Positions 11,479 to 23,600 of a stretch of 64,000 nucleotides of DNA are shown here, piece by piece. Location: assembly GCA_037447655.1 (NCBI GenBank), contig JBBHKE010001375.1:19441-83440 (forward strand), in the 5' to 3' direction. How positions within the stretch are numbered: the first letter of the stretch is position 1; the number at the start of each line of letters is the position of its first letter. The position numbers and the translations under genes are program-made. Source of the stretch: Zygnema cylindricum. Taxonomy: Eukaryota; Streptophyta; Zygnematophyceae; Zygnematales; Zygnemataceae. The notes under the pieces were generated by a model, which was not told the origin of the DNA, did not search any database, and saw nothing but the letters and a program-made list of their open reading frames with translations.

Positions 11479-14308
11479 TTACCAAATCGAAACACATTTG
11501 CGTGCTTTGTTAGGCCAAGGCCCTGTGATTGATGGGTCGGAGTAACTGCTCGGGACAGCCGGTTTAAAGCCGTAAATACACGCGCACATTTTAGCACAAT
11601 TGAAGATTCCACACCTAGCAAAGTCTGCACACTCTAAATCATCACTGCTTTGACAAACTGGGCATTCATTCGGTGTCGACGGAACTGTCGGAGACCATGT
11701 TGGTGGGGGGGGAGCGGGTGTTTGCTTCTTCGGCGGAGGTGGTGGGGATTTTTTTTTAGGTGGAGGTGGGGATTTTTTCTTTGGAGGTGGGGGGGAATTT
11801 TTCTTCGGTGGAGGAGGTGATGGTGGGGGTGGAGGGGGGGGGGGGGGGGGGGGACGTTGGGGGGAGGTGATGGTGGGGGTGGAGAGGGAGATCGAAAGGC
11901 TACAGTCAGAAAAAAAAGCCTTTAATGAAAGTTAATGATCGGAATACAGGCACGAATCCAATACCGATAAGTTTTGCCGCATTCTAATACTCAAAAGAAA
12001 GGAAGCATTATGAATTCGCGAAAAAACATACTGACATGTCCTAGGAATATACATTTATAACTGTGGATAACTCCACCCATAAATGAGTAGCCTCAAGCGT
12101 TACAAAAGATATCAATGACTTACCATAAGATTAATAAAGAGAGCAGATTTTTAAGCAAGTCAAGTATTTATAGTTCACAAATCTCTAAAGGTCAATAATA
12201 ACATTAAGATCCGTGTGCAAACTCCAAAGAAAAAATGGTTTTTTCCAAAAGAAAAGGTATTTGAAAAAGAAAAGTTCCCAAGTACCATCTTTTTATTTTC
12301 TTTCGACATTTTTTTAAATGAAAAAAACTTACGTGAATCGCATCCAATTGAGTAAACTTTCCAAAGTCCATTTCTCAAGTTCCTGGAACAATAGAAAAAG
12401 GCGTATGTCAATGCCCAAATTTTAAAGCCATTTGAAAGTATCACTTTCAACTCTACTAGTAACCATGGCAAGAATCCAGGTATAACCAGAAAAGGTTGAG
12501 AAAAAAACAGAAAAAACTCAAATCTCCTAACCACCCAAATACACTCATCACCCGAAAACCCCAATTAACCCGAATATCCACCCACTTACCCATAAGAATC
12601 TGGGTAATTATACTTGTTAGGATTGATATTAAACCTTCCGCCGGGAATTTCTACGTACACTCCGCTTCCATAACAATTACTTGACCTCCAAAACACAATA
12701 CGACCGCAAACGAAGTCGTCGTCGTAGGAGTCCCACACGTTCCATTCAATATTAAAAGATCCAAGATCCCCTCTCCAGGGAGCTGGGACATTCCAACATC
12801 CGTACGGAGGAGCCGGAGCGTAAAATGTCTCTTCCTCTCCTCCATAATTGAAATCAACATAAAGAGTAATTAATGTTCTCGTGGTATAATAGGAAGATTT
12901 GATGCTCGCCTTGGGAGTCACTTTGCCTGGTGGAGAAGGGTTATGAGACAAGAATTAGAGAGGACACAAGGTGCATTGAAACAAAGTAGGATTTTAATGT
13001 TTTGAAAAAATAAAAATTAAGTATGAAAATAGGAGTTGACTATATAGAGAGAGGAGTCATAGGCGTATATTGGAATGTATAGAACAGCTGCAAAGTAGAG
13101 GAGAAGAGAAGCAGAAAGTTGAGAAGTGAAGAAGTAAGGAGCGAAACAAAAGGAAAGAAAAGAAGCAGGTAGAAAGAGCTGGAGAGGGAGAGAGAGGGAG
13201 AATAAGAGTTAATTATAGCGAGAGGAGGATTAGACGTATTATCGGAATATATAGAACAACTGCAAAATGAAAATCAAGGATGGAATTAGAGTTCTAGTTT
13301 GAGTTAGAAGTAGAGTCAAAATCAGGTCACAAGTAGATCTAAAAAAAATGAGAATAGATCTAAAAAAAAAATGAGAATAGAAATTAAAAAGAGGATTAGG
13401 ACTAAAGTTCCAATCAGAAGGAGAAAATTCAACATGAACCCAAAAAAAAAATTGAATCGTGAAAAAATGAAGTGTCAGTTTGTACACCTATAATAATAAA
13501 AAAGATGTATTTTGTTATTTTTACCTTGGATTGGAATATTAACACTAGATCCGCCAGGAAACTGTCACGGATGACAGCTGTTATATATATATATAGGTAA
13601 TATGAAAAATATGAAAAATTACTTTAATATGAAAAATAACTACAATGTGAAAATTGAAAAGAAGTTTTCATCCAGAAACGTCAAAACTCAAGGAGCAGCA
13701 AAAAGACTCCACTACCGAGAAAACCCCTCCCAAAAAAACCAAATTATTTTACCTTCCAAATGGAGATTCAAAGTTGACCCATTTTTTTATTTTTTCGAAA
13801 AATCCAAGAATTTGTGACAAAATAGTTCAAAAAAAAAAAGGTTCGGCTAAGTAAAAGAAAGAAAAAAAACAAATTTTAAACCTAAAAAAACTCGTTAATT
13901 CCCATTCTTATTCCAAAAAAAATACAACTCCTCGAAGCAAAAATAGGAATAATAAAAAAACCAAAAACAAAAACAAAAATCCCGACTATTATTAAGGAAG
14001 CAATTTCCCCCCCCAAAAAAAAGGGGGTCCAAACTGAAGGCGTAAAAAATCGTACCTTTTACGTGTTTCCCAGAAACACCTGTCGACTTATCCACGTGAC
14101 CAACTGTCACAATTGTCGTATTCTCAGGCCGCGGATACACACTAAATTTGACTATTTTTGCTTCCGGACCCTTTCGAGAAGATACCCCTTTTCCGGCCGG
14201 CGTCGGTTTGTCACTATCTGCTGAGGCCGATGTACGGTCAGAGAAAAGCCACGTGGCACAAACGAAAACGTGCATAAAAATGCGGAGAAGTACCGGAAGG
14301 CTGGCCAT
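11479..14308 (-). CDS. Secreted proline-rich, extensin-like Cys-rich protein, five exons
   Basis: Exons on the minus strand are 14308-14063, 13561-13525, 12926-12590, 12382-12333 and 11899-11479, giving about 364 residues. All introns are GT-AG and every junction keeps phase (0, 1, 2, 1). The ATG at 14306-14308 opens a signal peptide (MASLPVLLRIFMHVFVCATW), so the protein should enter the secretory pathway and probably the cell wall. Exons 2-4 encode a roughly 135-residue beta-rich region with N-I-P-I, Y-G-C-W-N-V, C-G-R-I-V-F-W, S-N-C-Y-G-S and Y-S-I-G-C-D, which I do not recognise. Exon 5 encodes SPPPPKK-type repeats like plant extensins, then a tail with nine cysteines ending KCVSIW. A run of 20 G at 11834-11853 leaves exon 5 one base out of frame between its start and the clear S-P4 frame: either a homopolymer miscall or a real disabling indel. 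A structural wall glycoprotein is an inference from composition. Confidence 0.7.
11834..11853. repeat. Poly-G tract causing a frame offset
   Basis: Twenty consecutive G on the plus strand encode polyproline on the minus strand in exon 5. Counting from the exon 4-5 junction (phase 1), the reading P-F-R-S-P-S-P4-S-P3-N-V enters the run, but the SPPPPKK frame after it needs one more C (or two fewer). Length errors and slippage are common in such runs. Confidence 0.65.
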
Positions 14309-15240
14309 CGGAGCCAATGGAGGAAAACGACAAGAATTTTAGGTCGACTTGGGTCCTATTCCATCCTTATTTGTCCTATTCTTTGAAGGTTTAGTGTGTT
14401 TTTTTTCTGGATTTTCAACTGGAATTTATGTGAACGGACTGCTGAAACTACAATAGACGACAAAATAAAATCGTGCACAAAACGACAAAAGACCTTTAGC
14501 TCCAATCAGTGCATTTTTAGCTTAAAATGCAGGTAGTAGATCGCGACGGACCAATAGGAGGCTCCAGGTGATGATGACAATGTTTTCAGCCAATCAGGTC
14601 ACCGCGTGGCTTGAGGCAAGAAAACAAAAAAAGATTTTGAGATTTTTTTTTTTCTAGCGCCGTTTTGCGCGTCTCAAAAGTATTTTTGGGAACCAGCTCC
14701 CAAATTTCGACGAATCGTTTGATTTCGTGCGACATTGAAAAAGGTACGTCAAACGTTTCAGGAACAATTTTCGTAAAACTTTCCTTATTATATAGCGTAC
14801 GGTAAGGTACAGTATAGTACGCCTTTTTGAAATTTAGTGATTTCCCGCCCAATTTCCCGCGGCTACTGTAATTTTGGAGCTACAGTTGTCATTTTTTGTC
14901 TGTTTTGGCTGACCAATCGCGTTTCGTTCTCTGACTTGACTTTCGTAAAAAAAGTACCCTGAGAGTTGGCCTCCATTGGGCAAAAAATGCGATCCGAAAG
15001 ACGCTCGTTTCTGAAAAAAAATGATCTGGTGGATCCTATTTGCGTGACGCGTGTCAGAATTTCGGCCATTCACAATTTTGCCTCGTAGCCATCTACATCT
15101 ACATAAAAGTTATAGACCGTTGGTTGTCGCTTTGGAAACCTTTAAATAGGCCCACTTTTTGTTAGTCTGCAACCCTAAACGGCGTGTCCCTCGGCCGACG
15201 TCAGCAAACGGGTAACTCTGTCCCGCAAATCGCAGATTTC
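14309..15240. other. Upstream region of the secreted-protein gene
   Basis: Holds the presumed promoter of the minus-strand gene. A possible TATA-like sequence is not distinctive. Blocks like aaatttcgacgaatcgtttgatttcgtgcgac near 14703 recur in weaker form near 15746, so dispersed-repeat DNA is present. The open frames here carry no recognisable motifs. Confidence 0.35.
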
Positions 15241-15625
15241 CGTCAATCGTTGTGTAGTTTTGGGTCGCGTCTACAAATGTACGTACGGACGCCTTGAATA
15301 GTACAAAAAGTACTTGGACGTTTCGATAAAAAGGACGCGGTCCATGCGGCATGATAAACGGGACACTGTCCCCGTTCGATCTTGGTTGCTCGATCCTGTC
15401 AACCGGTTTGCGTCAATCGTTTTGTTTTGGGTCGCGTCTACAAAAGTCCGTACGAAAGTTTAAAACAGTACAATAGTACTTTGACGTTTTTGTAAACATG
15501 ACACGGTCCCAAGTGTAACAGGCATGAAAAACGGGCATGATAAACGGAACACTGTCCAAGTTCGTGTAACGGGCATGAATAATAGGACACGGTCCATGCC
15601 CGTGTAACGGGCGTGATTTACTGGT
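15241..15625. repeat. Imperfect tandem repeat, period about 170 bp, with tgataaacgg modules
   Basis: Blocks at 15241-15345 and 15412-15513 share gtcaatcgtt, ttttgggtcgcgtctacaaa, gtccgtacg or gtacgtacgg, agtacttgacg-like text and c-cggtcc. Shorter modules of the type cgggcatga-aa-cgg-acac-gtcc recur five or so times from 15335 to 15620. The function is unknown. Confidence 0.55.
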
Positions 15626-15689
15626 TACAAACAAAGAGAAGAAAAATTCCGCGAAGAACAAAAAAAACAAATACATGCAAAAGATAAAT

Positions 15690-15925
15690 TACGCTTGATT
15701 TCATGATTTGCGAGTCATGTTTTTTTTCTGGGATCGGGTCCCAAATTTGGGCGAATCACTTTCCTCTTTGTAGAGACGATTAGTGCTTTTTGGTTTTCCT
15801 ATGCTTTCTTCAAAATTACACGCGTAACAAAATGAGAGGCCAGGCCAGATTTCTTACGGCTACCCCAATCATTGAGCCTTTGCAGCACAATTTTTTGCGC
15901 GTCATCACTTTATTTTTTTTTTCAC
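15690..15925 (+). repeat. Dispersed repeat, copy 1
   Basis: Shares ordered blocks with 45265-45525: ttacgcttgattt, gagtca, a poly-T run then c-gggatc or agagatc, gcgaatc-ctttcct, acacg-gtaa, aaaatgagaggcc, caatcattg or gaatcattg, and ttttgcgcgt. Both lie in noncoding DNA. It could be an old transposon fragment; no terminal structure was seen. Confidence 0.45.
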
Positions 15926-16685
15926 AAATCGGTCGTACGGATTGCCAAACCCTAATGGCCCATTACTGGCGCTAAGGACAAAGTCACAAAACCAGAGAAG
16001 AGGCCAATGGATCCGTACGATACTTTAGACCGCTGTACCTTCTCGAGGAAACTTGCACTGACATCTACTGCGCTGTGCTGTACTGTAGTTCCTCGAGATC
16101 GGACGTTAGTGTCACGTTGTAGCTCCGTTTTCCACTAGACTGTACTAACAATGACCGTCGGATGGATTACATGGAGCTACACGTGGAGGAAAACGACGGC
16201 GCCGACATTATCAACCATTGGGGCGTCATTGGCCAGCCTGCAGTATGTACGGAATAAACAAAGCAAAGTGTCAGAAGCCGTCAAAGCCTTTAACTTAGAT
16301 GACTCTCATTGGATAAAATGCTTTAATTTGGCTAGTACACGTGTATCTTATAAGATTTGTTAAGAATGCAGAAATCGGAGATTCATCATTAGGATCCAGT
16401 CGCTTTTGAGAATCTGATTTATTGTACCATTACTGTAGCTCTTGGATTTACCTAGTACGGGTGGAAATATCAGTACTTTGTCGTTTTTCCCTATCCTAGT
16501 AACACTAGGCTCGGTTACGATCTGTTAGGTTTAATTATGGAATGGATTTTCAAACACGAATCCAGTTACCATCATATCTTTGTCAATACGCCAAAAGTAC
16601 AAACTACGGTAAATGATCATCACAGTGATTGTTTAATTTATTATGGGAATTGCTAATCGCAGAGACGATTTTTGCTGCGCGCAGG

Positions 16686-17185
16686 TACACCGTGAATTAG
16701 ATAGCGTAATGAAATAGATAGCGTAATGAAACAATTAGCGTACTTTACGCTAATTGGGAATGTCGTTTTTTTTGGAAATAATTTTTATTCTAATTTTTCG
16801 TATACTCTAATTTGTAAACTGCCTTGTAAAAATTTTCGGTGCAGAATATCACCACACTAAAATATGCGCATTCGTCGCGTTTTTTTGGCATCCGCGAATG
16901 CCGGAAAATATTTACGAAATTACATGTTAGCGCGTCTACGGGACAGCGTGAATATCTTTTCTGTACTTTTCTACTTGAAAAATTACAAAAAAGTACGTCT
17001 CTGACAGACCGTACACCACACTATTTATAATGGCACTATATTAGTTAGAGTCATGAATCCTATTTAATGGGCTACCTCAAATAACGTGTAGAAACATTTA
17101 GAATGTTTAATTCTATTTGAGAATTTGCCGAAAAAAACAGGGTACCTCAATTAGCGTTCAACACGCCAATAGCGATTCATTTGTA
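16686..17185. mobile_element. TACACC-family MITE, about 500 bp, diverged
   Basis: Left end TACACCGTGAATTAGATAGCG and right end gccaatagcgattcatttgta give a weakened inverted pair. The interior has the shared gaccgtacaccacactattta block near 17010. Confidence 0.45.
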
Positions 17186-17224
17186 CATGCATCGTTGCAG
17201 GAAAGTCACAATTTGTTCTACTGT

Positions 17225-17645
17225 TAGATACATGATTTTAATTTTTCCTTGGCGTTAATTGAGGTACCGTACAAATTAGCGTAAAGAACTAAAGTTCAAT
17301 AAGATCTAAATAGCGTGGTGTACGGCCGATGTCAGAACGTACATAAATGTACCTTTTCAAGTGAAAATTTTACAAAAAATGAATTAAATCGGACGCGTAC
17401 GCATAAGAACGTGCGCTAATAAAACGGGATTGGTCTGAAACGTAAATTTATCTGAAATGTACGGATATTTAAATTTCACTACGGTGTACGATTTTTTATA
17501 TTTTGTACGGATACATATAATAATGTATATAATCGTACAGAAAATTTTCCAATTTTGCTGATCCAAATTAGCGTTAACACTAAAATTAGAATAAACCTTT
17601 TTTTTTTTAATTTTCAAATTCTTAATTAGCGTCAATGACGGTATA
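17225..17645 (-). repeat. Fragment of the long TACACC-family interior
   Basis: Closely similar along its length to 43200-43590 (gatttgat-, ccttggcgttaatt or ccttgacgttaatt, ggtaccgtacaa, gtggtgtacg, gaacgtgcgct, acgggatt, tatttaaattt) and, inverted, to 18000-18370. The outer inverted repeats are lost or diverged. Confidence 0.5.
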
Positions 17646-17903
17646 TTTACTTACACACTATTAAAACTTTGCACTAATACGATGCGCGGTGTAGATGTCG
17701 GTGTATTGAAGTACAATTTGGTCTGGCTAATTTCGGATCGATGGTCAATCCGTGAACAACTTTGGTAGCGGATTATTTAATTGGGGTTAAAAAAGTGTCG
17801 CGCTTGCAAAAAAAAAAAAAAAAAAAAAAAATCACACCGCCGGCGCAGTTTTAATGTAACCAAACTGCGGAAGCCACATATAAGTAAAGTGGCTGCGCGC
17901 AGG

Positions 17904-18445
17904 TACACCGCGAATCGTTATTAGTGTCATAGTTTAAATAGTGTTAAAGAAAATTTACCGTAATTGATGCTAATTAAGAATTTGAAATTTTTCAAAAAAA
18001 AGGTGTTTTCTAATTTCAGCGTTTATGCTAATTTGGGAACAGCAAAAATGGAAAATTCGCCGTACGGTTATATACATTAATATATGTATTCGTTCAAAAT
18101 ATTGGAAATCGTACGCCGTCGCGAATCTAAAATATCCATACATGCTATACTAATTTACGTGCAGACTAATCACGTTTTTTTAGCGCACGTTCCTATGCGT
18201 CCGCGTCTGATTAAATTCATTTTTTGTAAGTTTTCACTTGAAAAGGTATAGTTATGTTTGGTCTGACATCGACCGTACACGACACTATTTAAATTTTAGT
18301 GTACTTTCACGCTTTACGCTATTTTGTACAGTACCTTAATTAACGTCAAGGAAAAATTAAAATCATGTATCCTATTTGAGGAAAAAAATCAAAATTTTAA
18401 GAACCCAAATTAGTGACCGTGACACTAATAACGATTCGCGATGTA
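17904..18445. mobile_element. TACACC-family MITE, about 542 bp, well preserved
   Basis: TACACCGCGAATCGTTATTA at the left pairs with TAATAACGATTCGCGATGTA at the right, with one mismatch over at least 26 bp once GTGTCA/TGACAC is included. No ORF. Confidence 0.7.
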
Positions 18446-18999
18446 GTTTATCACTTCACGTTAGCCACAAAAATGAAATCAGCTCGATGTCAGGTCCACC
18501 GTGGACGTGACGACGTGTCATTTTAGTTTCATCGATATTTATACGCGGGTAGTCGGGTACGCATTTTTATTTTGTACGAAGTTTATTTGGTTTTGTGCGA
18601 GTTTACACATGTTGTACGTCGTCCTTTAATATGTGTCCAAGTTCAATGTAACCGATCGCGAGTTGATTTCATTTTTGCAGTAAACTACCTGCGCGCAGCC
18701 ATTTTAATTATATGTGGCTGCCGCAGTTTGGTTACAGTAAACCTGCGCCAGCCGTGTGAAATTTTATTTTTTTTATAACGGTCGACGTTTGCAAGCGCGA
18801 CACTTTTTTAACCGCCGGTACAATATTCCATCAGTCAAAGTTGTTCGACGGATTGACGGTCAGATCTGAAATTAAAGGTACGTAGCCTGTACCAAATTGT
18901 ACTTCAAATGTACAATTTTTGACAACTACCTGCACTCAGCAAAAATCTTCTCTACGATTAGCAATTTCCTTTATTATTATCGCAGTAAAAATTTATTTT

Positions 19000-19650
19000 G
19001 GTTGTGCGCAGTCACTTACGTCAGCTTGTCAAAGATTGTACATTTAAGTACACATTAGTACAAGCTAAGGCCATATCTCCATCAGGCGCCGACAGTAATC
19101 GTACGGTTACATTAACTGGCAGTAATATTTCGATCACTTCTCCATCAGGTCGCGTCAGCACGGAATCTATCGTGTGCGTGCTTTCTTTCGATTGGATGCA
19201 CGTAGATTCCTGTTCTGACGGCGAGGGTCGTCAAAGATTCCAAAAGCGAAAAATCTAATCGTATCCGTACAACCACCCGAAAAATAAAATTACGAGAACG
19301 TACAATTTCTACATTCCTGTTTTGTCGTTGTTATAACAGAATTCATTTTGTACGTTCTTTTATTGTCGTTATAGCATCAATGGTTTCTTGTTCAACAAAC
19401 ATATTTAGTGGTTTTCGAAGGATTTGATTCATGCCTGTCCGTACGCGCGTGGCACATGTACGAAGGCGCGTGGCTTATGTCCGAAGGACATACTAGCTGG
19501 ATACTGGATAGAATGTCTGAATGTTTCGAAAACACTTAATCGGACGGTCGACAATGTCGCCCAAGAATGTGGAGAATCTTGACGCGCCGACAGTAATGAT
19601 GTTTAAAAAAAAAGCAAAAAACAGTACTGCCATGTACGAAAATGAGCTGG
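19000..19650. other. Noncoding flank of the gypsy insertion
   Basis: No recognised gene. The block tctccatcaggcgccgacagtaatcgtacgg (19077-19107) resembles the ends and subterminal regions of the Harbinger-like MITEs of this window. Short duplicated text occurs at 19445-19490 (gtacg-gcgcgtggc-catgt). Confidence 0.35.
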
Positions 19651-19655
19651 CCTTG

Positions 19656-20620
19656 TGTAACAAGATCTCCTACCTCTCAAAAAATCCCATTACTACAAAC
19701 AATTCCAACCACACATTCCACACATTGGAAAACACACATCCACATTTGACAACACTCACATAAGGATAAACTTTAAATTAGAAGAAGCTTTGTCCACATA
19801 ACATTAGCTTGGTCTCTTGCCCTCGTGGCTCAACCCTTCTTTTTAAAGTATTTTCCACTACTCTCCACTCTTAATAACTATATCTCTTAACTACTAAAAC
19901 ACTATTTAGTTAGTAAGAGATTTCAATGCAAAATGCCTTTTCTCCAATTTGGTATTAATCGCTCAGGACCAAGATCAGCCGGAATTTCCACAAACTTTTC
20001 CAAAGGAAAAGATGTCTACTCTCCTCTTACACTTCTCCATTTATCCATCATCGCCCTGGACTCGCAAGGCCAGAGTCAAAGCTCCGTTTGAACAGGCTTT
20101 TACCTGGGCCAATCATTGATCAGCAAGGACTTGGACTAACCAATGCAAAAACGTGCGAAATCTCTTACTAACTACTTAGCACTTTATTCACCAATCAAAC
20201 GCTACGTTTCACTACGTAACATTTACGTGCAAATGCGCGCCAAACGAAACGCGACTTCGCACGATCATGCGTCACAAATTTCGCACGTGAAACTTCCTAC
20301 GAATTTCCTTTAAGTGAAAGTGACGTTTCGTACTAAAAATTGTACGAAACGAAGTACCATGCATACTGAACGTTTCATTAGAACTTTATGAAACGTTCAC
20401 GCGAAATTTCGGTACTAATTTGACCCTTAACCCGTTTCAATGATACCCACCTGTTATTTAGACCCCGCACTGCCACCTAAGTGCCACCATAGCTATAACT
20501 TTTGAAATATAACTCCAAATCGCGTGATTCTTTCGCGAACGTCTACCAAATTTAGTAATCTATAATCATAACTCCTAAATGCCCTTTTATAAACAAGTTC
20601 GATCCGCTATTACTGTTACA
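19656..20620 (-). repeat. Gypsy 3' LTR, 965 bp
   Basis: On the minus strand it starts TGTAACAGTAATAGCGG and ends TCTTGTTACA. A TATA-like TTTATAAAAGGG lies near its start (about 20583-20595 on plus). Rich in acgaaac/gtttcgt blocks at 20200-20400. Nearly identical to 30243-31208. Confidence 0.92.
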
Positions 20621-20634
20621 TCATCCCCTCCTAA
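20621..20634 (-). other. Gypsy polypurine tract
   Basis: On the minus strand the sequence AGGAGGGGATGA lies directly before the 3' LTR. It is the expected primer for plus-strand DNA synthesis. Confidence 0.7.
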
Positions 20635-20670
20635 TTTTTAACTGCCCTCAGTTAAAACATTTTTTAATTC

Positions 20671-23600
20671 TCAAGATGGGACCTCTATATTATTGTCTCT
20701 CCAATACCTCTGTAAGAATTCAGAATTTTTATCCTCTAAAGTAAACTCATCCTCAGGCCAACCTAGATAATGCACTTGCCATAATATAGTATCTCAGACC
20801 TTGAACTATTGACCAACCCAATCTATTACCCATCTGTGTACTTCAGGTACTTCAGGTTCTATAATTACTGAGGGATCCAATTCCAATTCTCCTTCGGTTG
20901 GTCGAAGACTCGCTGGTTTCAATTGGCTAATGTGTATCACTGGATGAATTTTTGTTGACGCCGGAAAGTCCAATTTGGCAGCAACTGACGATATCATCTC
21001 GATTACAGTAAATGGTCCAATGAACTTAGGAGCAAATTTCCCCGTAGGATCTGATTGTCCCTCGATCTTGCACCTGTAATGAGTTGTAGAAAGCCAAACC
21101 TTGTCACCTGTGCGTAACACCCAATCACCCGTTTGCGGTTAGCATTTAATTCTTGCCTTTTTTGTGCCTCTACTAATGCATCACGAACAGTTCTCCAAAC
21201 TGTTTGAATATATTCCCAAAATTCCGTTCTTGAACCCTTATTCTCCTGTGTGATCCCTGTTATTAAGTCTAATGCTTCTTTCGGTTGGTATCCGTATGCA
21301 ACTTCAAATGGTGAGAATCCTGTACTAACATGTTTACATGAATTGTATGCAAATTCCATTAATGGCAGTTTAGATTCCCATGTGTTCTGAACTCCACTTC
21401 AAACAGTCCTAAGCATTTCTTCCAGTGTACGATTCATCCTTTCTGTTTGTCCATCTGTCTGAGGATGGTAAGAGGTACTCATTTTTAATTCATTACCTAA
21501 ATTTAGCTGCAATTCTTTCCAAAATGCAGATGTAAATTTAGAATCCCTATCACTGACTATAGACAGGGGAACTCCATGATGTTTGACCACGTTGTCAAAA
21601 TATAACTTTGCAATATCTACAACTGAATGAGTAGTTTTGCAAGGGATAAAGATTGCCATTTTACTGAACCTATGGACTACGACCATGATACTGTCATTCC
21701 TTTTGGATGTAGCAGGCAACCTGACAATAAAATCCATACTGACAGATTCCCACGGTCTTTCGGGAATATCCAAAGGTTTTAAGAGACCTTTAGGTTTTTG
21801 GGTACTAGGCTTACTCTGTTGGCAAGGGACACAACTTTCCACGTGTTTTGACACCTCTTTTGCCATCCCAGGCCAAAACAATCTACTTTGCAACCGACTA
21901 AGGGTTTTATCTCGACCTAGATGTCCTAAATGCTCATGAGCTTCCCGTAAAATTTGTTTTCTTAAGTCTCCGACTTCAGGAATGCATAATCTATCCCCAA
22001 TTTGCAAATACAGTAAACCATCCTCTAGTCTAAAGTTTTTGACATGCCTCTCATTCACTAGGTGAGAATTCCCTCCCGAAATATTCTTGCAAATCACAGC
22101 AAAATAAGGATCTTTATCATAACCATTTCTAACAGTATCTAAAACAAATTCATCCTGAACCATAACACTTATTTCAAAACATCTATTTAAAGGATCTGCA
22201 ACTACATTTGTCTTCCCAGGAATATGTTTGACATTAAATTTGAAATATGCTAATTTTTGCATCCACCTAACCTGTCTGCCAGTCATAATCTGTGCATCAC
22301 TTAATCTCTGCAAATAAGAAAGTGCTTTATTATCACAGTGAACTGTAAATTCTTTATTATGCAAATAACATCGCCATTTCACCAATGCATGTACAATTGC
22401 AAGTAATTCTTTTTCTTGTGCTGTATAGTTCTTTTCAGCATCATTGAATTTTCTGGACTCAAAAGCAATAGGATGAAAGTGTTTGCCGACTTTTTGACTT
22501 ATGACTGCACCTAGACCTTTGTCAAATGCATCTGTAGTGATCAGAACTTCAAATTCCCCAGCAGGGTCAGGATACACCAGTGTAGGAGCAGAGGTCAACT
22601 TCCCTTTTAGTTCCTCGAATGCTCTCTCTTGATCAGCTCCCCACGCAAACGTCTCCTTTTCCCGAAGCAAATCCGTCAAAGGTGCAGCGTTCATACTGAA
22701 GTTCTTTATAAATTTCCTGTAGTAAGTGGCCAATCCCAAAAATGATCTAACTTCCGTGACATTTGTAGGTTGCTTCCAATTTTGGATTGCAGTGATTTTG
22801 GATGGATCTGTTTTAACACCTTCCCCACTAACTATATGTCCCAAAAATAATTGTTCACTTTTAAGAAAACTAGATTTTGACAATTTTCCGTATAATTTTC
22901 TTTCTTTTAACTTTTCTATCACTTTTCTTAAATGAATTACATGTTGTTCTCTAGATTCACTGTAAATTAGAATATCATCAATAAACACCTGAACAAACTC
23001 ATCTATGTAATCAGAAAAAGTTTGGTTCATTAATCTTTGGTAAGTAGGCGGTGCATTCGTTAAGCCGAATGGCATAACTATTCATTCAAAATGACCCACC
23101 CTAGTCCTGAAAGCAGTTTTATCAACATCCTCAGTTCTGATTGGCACTTGATTAAAGCCACTACGCAGGTTAATCAATGAAAATACTTTAGAATCTTTTA
23201 AACGATCTATCAAATCAGAAATTAAAGGTAACGGATACTTATCCTTCACCGTAATCTTGTTCAGACTACGATAATCGACACACATTCTCAACGTTCCGTC
23301 CTTTTTTTTGACAAAGAGAACTGGTGCTCCATACGGTGATTTGCTGGGCTGAATATGTCCTTTCTCTAAGAGTTCTTTGATCTGTTTCTTTAACTCCTCT
23401 TGCTCAAAGAAACTGTGCTTATAAATTCCTGTGACAGGAGGATTACATCCAGGTTCAAGGTTAATAACATGTTCTACATCTCGGGAAGGTGGCCTTCCTG
23501 AGGGTAAATCATTAGGAAAAACATCTTGAAATTCAAAAATCAAATCTTTAACAGCAACATCAGATGTATTAATGTCAATTACAAAATCATATTTTAGATT

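Larger units (their letters stand above)
16620..18990. repeat. Large composite inverted repeat around MITEs
   Basis: The outer arm 16625-16685 (gggaattgctaatcgcagagacgatttttgctg) is complementary to 18925-18990 (cagcaaaaatcttctctacgattagcaatttcc). The inner arm 17740-17900 (cgcgcttgcaaa, ccgccgg, gtaaccaaactgcgg, gccacatat, gctgcgcgcaggta) is complementary to 18690-18865. Two TACACC MITEs sit inside. A further copy of the inner arm lies at 32650-32840. The nature of the original element is unclear; a foldback or long-inverted-repeat transposon fits. Confidence 0.45.

Noticed and set aside
15241-15625. Satellite or regulatory array for the secreted-protein gene
   Set aside because: The repeat is upstream of that gene but about 1 kb away and imperfect; nothing ties it to regulation.
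18998-19258. 86-codon frame on plus as a gene
   Set aside because: No motif, and it includes text resembling MITE ends; ordinary chance length for this composition.
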